A stretch of 39,392 nucleotides of DNA from positions 1-39,392 of the forward strand of contig CAZFBU010000017.1 of the NCBI GenBank assembly GCA_964517175.1, written 5' to 3'. Position numbers and translations under genes: made by a program. Below the pieces are notes generated by a model that had not been told where the DNA came from, did not search any database, and saw nothing but the letters and a program-made list of their open reading frames with translations. Of this stretch, positions 17,332 to 25,300 are shown piece by piece (position 1 is the first letter of the stretch; every line of letters starts with the position of its first letter). The stretch comes from JADJNW01 sp964517175. Lineage in GTDB: Bacteria; Bacteroidota; Bacteroidia; Chitinophagales; Saprospiraceae.

Positions 17332-18069
17332 CTATCTGAACCGGATTGTACCGTCCGTTTTTGCTTTGTTTTCCATCATATCCAGGAGAGACGATTCGAC
17401 AATCACCATGTTGCCGTCAATGGTAGCGTTTGGAATATCCGTTTTTCTCACTTTGCCCGGCAGGTGATAAATCGTTTTGTAGGACGCCGTTCCGAGAAAC
17501 ATTTTCATCATTTCCATGTTTTCGTCTTCTTCTGCTGTGCTTTGCTCCATTTTTGGCATCGGCAGGCGCGACAGCTTTTTCTTACTGAATTCAAAAAGAG
17601 CCGACGTATTGGGCATCATGCCACCACCACCCATCATGCCGCCGCTCATTTGGTCATTCGCGCCGGTTTTCTGGGCAATTTCCATGATTTTTTCCAGGTC
17701 TTTTACATCCTTGAAAGGAAACTCCATCGTTACCAGCATCTGACCCGATTCCTCGCTCATCGTCATTTTCATCAGCGCCTTTTCTATGAGTTGCTTCTCA
17801 CTTGCCGTCAGATCCGCATCTTTTGCCATTTCTTTGAAGAAAATGGTCGTATCTTTTTCCATCTCCAGCGATTCCCCACCACTCTGCTCAGCCATTGCCT
17901 CTTCCATCATACCTTTCATAAACGGATCGGTGAACATGGAACTCATATCCATCGTGACGAGATATTTGCCAGAGCCATCGCGACTCACAAATACTTCCTC
18001 GATAATATCAAAACAACCGGTGAGTGTTATCAGGCTTACGCCTAAAAGCAAAGCAAAAATTTTTCTCAT
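17332..18069 (-). CDS. methionine-rich lipoprotein of unknown function
   Basis: A 245-residue protein with a lipoprotein signal (MRKIFALLLGVSLITLTGC, Cys19), so anchored in the envelope. I do not recognise a named family. About 30 of 245 residues are Met (12 percent), clustered in MFTDPFMKGMMEEAM, QMSGGMMGGGGMMPN and ENMEMMKMF. The rest reads as a mixed alpha/beta domain that opens with FVSRDGSGKYLVTMDMS, a pattern seen in other Bacteroidota lipoproteins that begin with a two-strand sheet. Met clusters can bind Cu(I), but there is no cysteine or histidine motif and no metal-transport neighbour, so that is only a possibility. It is convergent with the photolyase gene and divergent from the AAA ATPase gene. 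Confidence 0.8.
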   Translation of the reverse strand: MRKIFALLLGVSLITLTGCFDIIEEVFVSRDGSGKYLVTMDMSSMFTDPFMKGMMEEAMAEQSGGESLEMEKDTTIFFKEMAKDADLTASEKQLIEKALMKMTMSEESGQMLVTMEFPFKDVKDLEKIMEIAQKTGANDQMSGGMMGGGGMMPNTSALFEFSKKKLSRLPMPKMEQSTAEEDENMEMMKMFLGTASYKTIYHLPGKVRKTDIPNATIDGNMVIVESSLLDMMENKAKTDGTIRFR

Positions 18070-18103
18070 TTTGATTCGTTTGAGTTGTTGAAATAATCAA
18101 ATT

Positions 18104-18111
18104 CAAATGTA
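18104..18111 (-). promoter_or_regulatory. candidate -7 element of the Met-rich lipoprotein gene
   Basis: TACATTTG on the minus strand matches TAnnTTTG and ends 34 nt before the ATG at 18069. No clear TTG is found at the -33 position, so support is partial. Confidence 0.35.
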
Positions 18112-18283
18112 AAGCATTTATAGCGAATAAAACAGGGTAAGGTGAAAAAATTAGGGCTTTTCCGGCAGAACTATCTCGGGCCTCATACGTTGTTTAGTTT
18201 TGTTAAACTCATTATGTAGTTTGAATATCGTCTCTGAATTTTAGTGTGCTCACAATACTGTTAAACGAATACATGTACCAAGA

Positions 18284-19771
18284 ATGAATCAAGCCAAAAC
18301 GCTGGGCGAGTTGAAAAAAAGCGATTATCGTCCAAAATCGATCAAAGAAGAACTTCGGGAAAACCTGGTAGCGAAGCTGAAAAAGAAGGAAAAGGTATTT
18401 GAAGGTATTATCGGTTTCGATGATACCGTACTGCCTGATATTGAACGTGCCATCCTTTCCCGCCACAATATTCTCCTGCTGGGATTGCGCGGGCAGGCAA
18501 AAACCCGCATCGCACGCCTGCTGGTAAATCTGCTGGATGAGTACATCCCGGTGGTTGCCGGTAGCGAACTGAATGATGATCCCATGCATCCGATTTCCCG
18601 CTTTGCAAAAGACCTGATTGCAGAAAAAGGCGACGACACGCCCATCGAATGGGTGCACCGCAGTGAGCGCTATGTGGAAAAACTCGCCACGCCCGACGTG
18701 AGCGTTGCCGACCTGATCGGCGATGCTGACCCCATTAAGGCCGCCACGATGAAGCTGCCATTTTCGGATGAGCGCGTGATTCACTTTGGTTTGGTGCCCC
18801 GGGCGCACCGCAGCATTTTTGTAATCAATGAATTGCCGGATTTGCAAGCGCGCATCCAGGTATCACTATTTAATATTTTGCAGGAAGGCGATATTCAAAT
18901 TCGCGGTTTCAAGCTGCGTTTGCCACTGGATATTGAATTTTTGTTTACCGCAAACCCCGAAGATTACACCAATCGCGGCAGCATTATCACACCGCTGAAA
19001 GATAGAATTGCCAGCCAGATTCTGACACATTATCCGAAAACGATTGATATTGCCCGCCAGATTACCCAGCAGGAAGCACTGCTGGCGGAAGAGCAAAAAG
19101 CAGGCGTGCAGGTGCCTGATGTGCTGCAAATCCTGCTCGAACAAATTTCCTTCGCCGCCCGCGACAGCGAGTACGTGGATGAAAAAAGCGGCGTTTCTGC
19201 CCGACTCAGCATTGCTGGTTACGAAAATATGGTGAGTACAGCCGAACGGCGCATGCTCATCAACGGCGAGTCAAAAACCAGTGCCCGCATTATCGACTTT
19301 TGGGGCGTAGTGCCTGCGATTACCGGTAAGGTGGAATTGGTGTATGAAGGCGAACAGGAAGGTCCCTATGTAGTGGCGCTGGCGCTGCTGAGCTCGGCGA
19401 TCAAGTCGGTTTTTCTGGATCACTTCCCGAACCCCGATAAACTCAAGCGCGGAAAAGAGCGCGACCCGTACGGCACCATCCGCGCCTGGTTCTCCGGCGG
19501 AAATGCAGTCAACCTCCTGAATGATTCCGGCGATAAGGAATTCCGCAAAGCGCTGGATGAAGTGGCAGGGCTGCGCAAGCTTGTAGAAGATTCGCTCGAA
19601 AACATCGAAGGCGACGAGGTATATACCTACATGGAATTGGCGTTGCACGGTTTGTCAGAGTTCAATGTGGTGAACAAGGATATCCTTGAGTCCAGTTTTT
19701 CTTTCCGCGACATGCTCGCCGACATGCTCAATGACGACTTGTTCGAGGATGATGACGATGATGATTATTAG
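18284..19771 (+). CDS. MoxR / magnesium-chelatase-type AAA+ ATPase
   Basis: A 495-residue cytoplasmic AAA+ ATPase of the Mg-chelatase subunit I/MoxR clade. The Walker A motif is GLRGQAKT (67-74). The Walker B-like strand is SIFVINELPDL, with Asn-Glu instead of the usual Asp-Glu; I recall the same change in relatives of this subgroup, so it is not necessarily inactive. Sensor 1 is FLFTANPEDYTNRG and the arginine-finger segment is PLKDRIAS. The C-terminal half is helical and ends in an acidic tail (LFEDDDDDDY). Such proteins usually work with a von Willebrand A-domain partner as chaperone-like remodelling machines. No such gene adjoins here, since the next gene is a toxin-antitoxin pair. The substrate is unknown. 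Confidence 0.85.
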   Translation: MNQAKTLGELKKSDYRPKSIKEELRENLVAKLKKKEKVFEGIIGFDDTVLPDIERAILSRHNILLLGLRGQAKTRIARLLVNLLDEYIPVVAGSELNDDPMHPISRFAKDLIAEKGDDTPIEWVHRSERYVEKLATPDVSVADLIGDADPIKAATMKLPFSDERVIHFGLVPRAHRSIFVINELPDLQARIQVSLFNILQEGDIQIRGFKLRLPLDIEFLFTANPEDYTNRGSIITPLKDRIASQILTHYPKTIDIARQITQQEALLAEEQKAGVQVPDVLQILLEQISFAARDSEYVDEKSGVSARLSIAGYENMVSTAERRMLINGESKTSARIIDFWGVVPAITGKVELVYEGEQEGPYVVALALLSSAIKSVFLDHFPNPDKLKRGKERDPYGTIRAWFSGGNAVNLLNDSGDKEFRKALDEVAGLRKLVEDSLENIEGDEVYTYMELALHGLSEFNVVNKDILESSFSFRDMLADMLNDDLFEDDDDDDY

Positions 19772-19777
19772 AATAAA

Positions 19778-19812
19778 TGCCGTTCTATTTCGTAATTAGT
19801 GATAGGACGGCA
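19778..19812 (+). terminator. 11-bp hairpin after the AAA ATPase gene
   Basis: TGCCGTTCTAT (19778-19788) pairs with ATAGGACGGCA (19802-19812) with one U-G pair and a 13-nt loop. It starts 6 nt after the ATPase stop. No T tract follows, yet position and stem strength favour a terminator separating the ATPase from the toxin-antitoxin unit. Confidence 0.55.
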
Positions 19813-19848
19813 AATCATTGAATATTCGCCAAAAAATTGGTAATTTGC
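19810..19848 (+). promoter_or_regulatory. candidate promoter/operator of the toxin-antitoxin pair
   Basis: TTG (19818-19820), a 20-nt spacer and TAATTTG (19841-19847, one base shorter than TAnnTTTG) form a promoter-like pair 17 nt before the antitoxin ATG. The spacer holds the palindrome CCAA-AAAA-TTGG (19829-19840), and GCAAAT (19810-19815) mirrors ATTTGC (19843-19848). Such placement would suit autorepression by the antitoxin; no biochemical claim is made. Confidence 0.4.
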
Positions 19849-19864
19849 GATTAAAGCACTCGTT

Positions 19865-20086
19865 ATGACTATCGAAGCAAGAAAACACTATCTCGTACAG
19901 CAACTGATGAAAATAGAAGAGGAGTCTGTGATTAAACAGTTGGAAACAATCATCCAAAATGCACAATCCGACGAAATAGAGACATTCGATCTTCGCGACT
20001 ATCTATTGTATGGACCTGTTATGGATGATGAAGAATATGCGAATTACCTCGAAGTTAGAAACTGGATGAACGAATGGAGAGCTTAA
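19865..20086 (+). CDS. putative antitoxin of a VapBC-like pair
   Basis: A 73-residue acidic protein encoded immediately before a PIN-domain toxin and overlapping it by 13 bp, the standard order for an antitoxin-toxin operon. The N-terminal half (MTIEARKHYLVQQLMKIEEESVIKQLETII) is helical and resembles the short N-terminal region seen in many small Bacteroidota addiction-module proteins. The C-terminal part (YANYLEVRNWMNEWRA) is aromatic and would be the toxin-binding tail. I do not see a clear AbrB, RHH or Phd DNA-binding motif, so its family is open. The coding sequence is AT-richer than the neighbouring housekeeping genes, consistent with a mobile accessory module. Confidence 0.7.
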   Translation: MTIEARKHYLVQQLMKIEEESVIKQLETIIQNAQSDEIETFDLRDYLLYGPVMDDEEYANYLEVRNWMNEWRA

Positions 20087-20463
20087 TTTTATTGGATTCT
20101 TCGATTTTAATTGAATATTTTAGAAAAACAAAAAAAGAAAATTCATTCCTTATTTCACTCATCAAAAATGAAAGTAGTTTTGCTGCTTCAGTGATTACTG
20201 AATTTGAAATTTTTATAGGTTCCAAAGACGAGCATCGATCTTTTTGGAATCAGTTATTCACCTCTTTTTTAATTTTACCATTGGATAGCATTTGTATCAA
20301 GGAAGCTGTCAATATCCAAAATAAGCTGAAAACCAACCGACAACAAATCGATTTTCCCGATCTATTGATTGCTGCGACAGCCGTTGCTTACGATTTACCT
20401 CTTGCAACACTTAACAAAAAACATTTCGAGAGAATCAAAGTTCTGAATCTAATCACACCATAA
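20074..20463 (+). CDS. PIN-domain ribonuclease toxin, VapC-like
   Basis: A 129-residue PIN-domain protein. The acidic residues that bind metal in VapC toxins are seen: Asp8 in LILLDSSILIEYF, Glu43 in VITEFEIFIG and Asp96 in QIDFPDLLIAATA, with an Asn-containing TLNKKHFERI where the fourth position normally lies. VapC toxins are Mg-dependent RNases that typically cut initiator tRNA or the 23S rRNA loop; the target here is unknown. Its ATG lies inside the antitoxin's last codons, indicating coupled translation. The gene is AT-rich compared with aroC and the ATPase beside it, which suggests acquisition by transfer. Confidence 0.9.
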   Translation: MESLILLDSSILIEYFRKTKKENSFLISLIKNESSFAASVITEFEIFIGSKDEHRSFWNQLFTSFLILPLDSICIKEAVNIQNKLKTNRQQIDFPDLLIAATAVAYDLPLATLNKKHFERIKVLNLITP

Positions 20464-20530
20464 AATCCAGATACTGAAAAATTAATTATTATTGCACCCT
20501 TTTCATTTCATAGCTTAATCCACAGCAACA

Positions 20531-21610
20531 ATGCCGGGAAATACATTCGGACAAGCTTTTAGAATTACGACTTTTGGAGAGTCGCACGGTACGGCGATCG
20601 GTGTTATCGTAGATGGCTGTCCGGCAGGATTGGATATGAACGAGGGGTTCATTCAAAGTGAACTGGATCGCCGTCGCCCGGGGCAGTCGAACATCGTCAC
20701 TCAGCGCAAGGAAAGCGACACGGTGCAAATTTTATCCGGTGTATTTGAAGGCAAAAGCACCGGTACGCCGATTGCGATGGTGATCTACAATGCGGATGCC
20801 CGCTCCAACGATTACAGCCATATTGCCGATAAATTTCGTCCTTCGCACGCGGATTTTACCTACTTCGCCAAGTACGGACTGCGCGATTATCGCGGTGGCG
20901 GGCGCTCTTCTGCACGCGAAACCGCTGCGCGCGTGGCAGCCGGCGCTATCGCTAAACTTTTATTGCAAAAACAAGGCGTTGACATTCATGCCTACGTGAG
21001 TCAGGTTGGGCATATTCAATTAGAGAAAAGCTATCAGGAAGTAGAATTCGCGAATATCGAAGCAACGGCAGTGCGCTGCCCCGAACTGAATGTAGCGGAG
21101 CAGATGATCGATCTGATCAAAGCCGTCCGCAAGGATGGCGATACGATTGGCGGTGTAGTCAGTGCGGTGGTACAGGGCTGCCCGGCAGGATTGGGCGAAC
21201 CGGTTTTTGATCGCCTGCACGCGGATTTGGCAAAAGCCATGCTCAGCATCAACGCTTGCAAGGGCTTTGAATATGGCTCTGGTTTTGAAGGAGTTACGAT
21301 GCGGGGCTCAGAGCACAACGACACTTTTTACAATGATGCTGGTGCGATCAAAACCAAAACCAATCACTCGGGCGGCGTTCAGGGTGGTATTTCCAATGGC
21401 ATGGATATTTACTTTCGGGTAGCATTCAAACCGGTGGCGACGATCATTCCGGAACAGGAATCGGTGGATGAAGCGGGCGATCCGGCAACCATCACCGGCA
21501 AGGGACGCCACGATCCGTGCGTGCTGCCGCGCGCGGTGCCGATTGTGGAAGCCATGACCGCGCTGGTGCTGGCGGATCATTTGCTGCGGCAGCGGTTAGC
21601 GAAGTTGTAA
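20531..21610 (+). CDS. aroC: chorismate synthase
   Basis: A 359-residue chorismate synthase, the final shikimate-pathway enzyme (EPSP to chorismate, using reduced FMN). Signature motifs are intact: FGESHGTAIGV near residue 15, RRRPGQSNIVTQRKE, the active-site segment GLRDYRGGGRSSARETAARVAAGAIAK, SGGVQGGISNG, and the C-terminal GRHDPCVLPRAVPIVEAM. Length is normal for the family. The gene stands alone after the toxin-antitoxin pair with 67 bp between, and the nearest gene downstream is convergent, only 22 bp away. It is not linked with aroE at 11665-12465. Confidence 0.97.
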   Translation: MPGNTFGQAFRITTFGESHGTAIGVIVDGCPAGLDMNEGFIQSELDRRRPGQSNIVTQRKESDTVQILSGVFEGKSTGTPIAMVIYNADARSNDYSHIADKFRPSHADFTYFAKYGLRDYRGGGRSSARETAARVAAGAIAKLLLQKQGVDIHAYVSQVGHIQLEKSYQEVEFANIEATAVRCPELNVAEQMIDLIKAVRKDGDTIGGVVSAVVQGCPAGLGEPVFDRLHADLAKAMLSINACKGFEYGSGFEGVTMRGSEHNDTFYNDAGAIKTKTNHSGGVQGGISNGMDIYFRVAFKPVATIIPEQESVDEAGDPATITGKGRHDPCVLPRAVPIVEAMTALVLADHLLRQRLAKL

Positions 21611-21632
21611 CCCTTGCCTGATCTGACAAATG

Positions 21633-22295
21633 TCAAAGTTTCAACGCCTCTTTCAAAAAGTCTTTCATTGGCTTGGCAGCCAGGTAGTATTCCATCAGAT
21701 ATTCGAGAAAATCTTCGCGCAGCACATGTTCCGGTGGTAATTCCGCCATGTAGTAGAACTGCTTATTATACAAAAGTGGTTGTTTATCAGCAACTTCTGT
21801 CAATTCTTTAGGCAAACGCTTGTTCTGCTCCCCGCGCACGTTCTCGTATTTTGCCACGAAAGTCGAATCGGTGACCAGCGCATGGAAACGGTCCGTATTT
21901 CGAGTAATAAATTCCCGAACCTGGTGCAGTGTCTGGGTTTCCAAAAAATAAGCGCCCCCACCCATCATCAGCATGCCCGGCTCTACGTGCAGGTAAAACC
22001 CCGGATACTCTTTGTTCTTCGTGCCGCCCGGCGCAATGATAGCAGAGACGTGCGTTTTGTAAGGCGTTTTGTCCTTGGAAAAGCGGGTATCGCGATAAAT
22101 GCGAAAAATTGCTTTTTTGGCGGGCACATCTATCTCAGAATCAACCTTTTGCACTTCCGAAATAATCGAGGCGACGAGTTTTTCAAACGGCTTTTTCAGT
22201 TCCTTTTCGTAGCGTTTTTTGTGGTCGTGATACCACTCGCGGTTGTTATTTTGCGACAGGTCTTTCAGGAAATCAAGTGATTGTTGCGTCAGCAT
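21633..22295 (-). CDS. DUF2461 family protein (TIGR02453 type)
   Basis: A 220-residue soluble protein matching the DUF2461 family, widespread and of unknown function. Typical features are the opening TLDFLKxLxxNNNREWYHDHKKRYEKE-like segment, the strand-loop IFRIYRDTRFSKDKTPYKTHV, in which the RDTRFSKDKTPYK core is the hallmark, PGFYLHVEPGMLMMGGGAYF, and the C-terminal LLYNKQFYYMAELP. No signal peptide. It starts 11 bp after the tamB stop on the same strand, so the two are almost certainly co-transcribed. That pairing does not by itself give a role in envelope assembly. Confidence 0.9.
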   Translation of the reverse strand: MLTQQSLDFLKDLSQNNNREWYHDHKKRYEKELKKPFEKLVASIISEVQKVDSEIDVPAKKAIFRIYRDTRFSKDKTPYKTHVSAIIAPGGTKNKEYPGFYLHVEPGMLMMGGGAYFLETQTLHQVREFITRNTDRFHALVTDSTFVAKYENVRGEQNKRLPKELTEVADKQPLLYNKQFYYMAELPPEHVLREDFLEYLMEYYLAAKPMKDFLKEALKL

Positions 22296-22306
22296 AGCAT
22301 GGAATT

Positions 22307-25300
22307 TTAAAAATTATCACTTTCTTTTAATTTTTTGGCATCACGTTTCAGGCTTTTCCAGAAATCGGCAAACGAATCAAACTCCCGCCGGAAGCTAATG
22401 CCCGTGCCCACCTGCAGCCGCCCGCCGCCGCCAATATCCGGCTGGAGGCGCTGATAAACCTTGAGTTTCAGGCTGCGGTCGCGATTCAAAGCGTATTCGA
22501 TCACAACGTCATTGCCGACGAAAGTACCGGTCGAAGCCGGATTCTGTACGCTGGTACCAATGTCAACATTACCGCCAATGAGCACCGAAAGACGATCGTT
22601 AAAAAAGTTCTGCCGCAGTTGCACTTCAAATTCATCGCCGCGCGTAAAATCCTGCCCGGTGCCCAAATCCGCATTCTGATACTGGTTGTAGGCAATGTCG
22701 AAATCGATACCGGAAAGCACGCGCCCGTCGGCGATGAACTCCGAGAACAACTCGGTCAGCAGCAACGATAACTGGTTGGATACAAATTCACTCACGGTAT
22801 TGTACAAGATTTCGCTGCCTTGAATCGCCGAGTTCGCCGGCAGGAACTGCCCGACCACGATCAGTCCAAACACCTGGCGGTTGAGTTCATTCTGATCGCG
22901 CCGCAGCACGTTCATTTTGCCATCAACGTAAGCTTTAAGTTCGCCGGTCATTTGCGGAAAGACAATATCAAAATTGATAATCGGACGCATCAAATCCCCC
23001 TGCAACTGCATAATGAGCGTAATTTGAGTAGATTTGCTGGCCTCGTTCTTGATTTCCGGCCGCGAGTTGGCCAGGTATTCCGGTATAAAATTCGCTACCG
23101 AGGTATTCAGTCCGCGGTACTCCGCTTCCAGGTTGATCTGCGCGCCGAAGGGATCGCCGGTCCATTGGATATAGCCACCCTGCCGAACGATAAATTTTTT
23201 ATTCACCACATTATACAAAGTAAAAAGGTATTCACCCCGTTCGATGGTATAATCGCCGTACATCAGAAAATCGCCGTTGCGCGGCGTCACCACGCGAATA
23301 TCACCCCGCCCCGACCCCTTGATAATATCGCCGGTTTGTTCGTTAAAAACCAATTCCAGTTGTGCTTCCTGCCCGATGCTGAGGTTCATTTCCAGGCTCA
23401 CACCGGTGAGATTATTTGCCAGCGCTTGCAAGCGTTCGGCCTCCTCCCGCGCTGTCCGTCGCCGATCTTCAAATTTTATGAATTTCAACTCCGAAGCTTC
23501 GCGCTCCGAACTGATGGGAATGACGATTTTCGTACTGTCGTTCACACTTGCATTGATGTAAATGTCAATCCGGTCGAATGGTCCGCTGAAGCGCACGTCG
23601 CCCTGCCCCAGCGCATGCCCATAGAAAAGTTTATTGTCGCCTTTTTGGGTATCCAGCGCGAGGAATCGCTGAGTACGCAGGCGTGCTTCCAACCCAAGGT
23701 TTTTCAGGTGGTCGTGCCGGATGCCGCCGGAAACGGTTGCGGTGTGCCCGTATTTATCGCGCAACGTGACGCCCGTAGCATCGAACATAAAGTTATTGAC
23801 ATCGATATTGCCTTTCGCAAAGGTGTAGGTGGTTTTCAAATAATTGACCGTAACGCTACCGTCCCACAAGACCAGATTGCCACTGACATCGGGTAGCGAA
23901 GGTTGCCCCCGGAAACGGAGCTTCCCGTCCACGTGCCCGTCTGTGCCGGAAATGACATCACCGATGAAATACTCCGCAATGCAGAGCGGATAATGATCAA
24001 TATCCACCTCCAGATTGAAATATTGGCGGGCGCGCTCTGCTGCCGTAAGCCGCTGGTCGGTCAGTTCCTGAAGATTGTAATTGCCTTTCGCCAGCAGCGC
24101 AGTACGTCCATCGCTGATGGTGAGATCGCCGTTAAGCGCACCCTCCAGGTCTTTGCCGGAAACGGTAAGGTTGAGGGCGCCAAAATTGTCATCATTAATC
24201 AGAAAGGTATCGGCTACTACCCTGGCTTGCAGGTTTTGCATGTCAAAAACATTGCCAACCTCTACCTGCGCATTGAAGTGCCCGCTGAAATTGAGCGGCT
24301 CATAATCCCACAGATCGTTGATAAAGTCGAAATCGAAGCGATTGAGCAGCACCCTCACGCCCTGATTGCGGAAACTTTCCACCACCACCTCGCGCTCCAG
24401 GCTCTTGAGCGTAAAGTTGTCTGCACTGAAATACTTCTTACCAAACGTGAGGTGGTTGTTATCATCAATTTCCCAGGGCATCTCCAGAATAACCAGGTTG
24501 GACTGCTTGAACTGAATCTCGAACAGCGTGCTGTCTTTCGGATAAAATAACCCCTCCAGGTTTAAGTTATCGAGGATACCGACAGAGGAAGAATAATTGA
24601 TGCCAAAGTCGAGTGTATCGCGATTGAGATAACTCAAAAACGAAACAGGCTCCAGCGTTTGTTTGTCATTGAGCACGGTCTCATTGATGTAAACATCAAG
24701 CCAACCCTCGTCGCGCAGGGCATTGAACGTCAGCGCCGCATTTTCGATGCGAACATTTCCGTATTCAAAGGATTCCAGAATGTCCAGTTGCACCAGCAGA
24801 GAATCATTGACGCTGTTGTAAAACCCAGTTACGGATATATTTTCCAATCGTCCAAGATTTTCATCGAAGATATACTGTAATCCCTTGCTATTGACAATTT
24901 GGATATCATACGTATAATCGCTGTCATTCAGCGCTTTGTCTTTGGTTGGAATATTCAGTCGGCTCCAGAATTTCGGATAATTGCGGCTGAAAAACGTTTT
25001 AATAATATCAGGGATTTGCTCAATGTCGAATAAACCTTCCATTTCCATTTTCAACACGTCGGAATCAATATTGAATAACTTTCGTCCAGCGCCTGTAAAT
25101 TTAGAACTAGCGTGTAGCGTATCGAGATAATAATTATTGTCTTGTTTGTAAATAAATTCCAAATCGCTAAGCGATATTTCACCTTCCATGAGTGCAAATT
25201 GGTCGTTGCGCAGGTTCAGGTCAACATTTCCCGCCACAACTAAATCCTTGTCCATCAAATTGAGCCTTTGCATGTCCAGTTTTTCGACTTCTGCCCGGAA

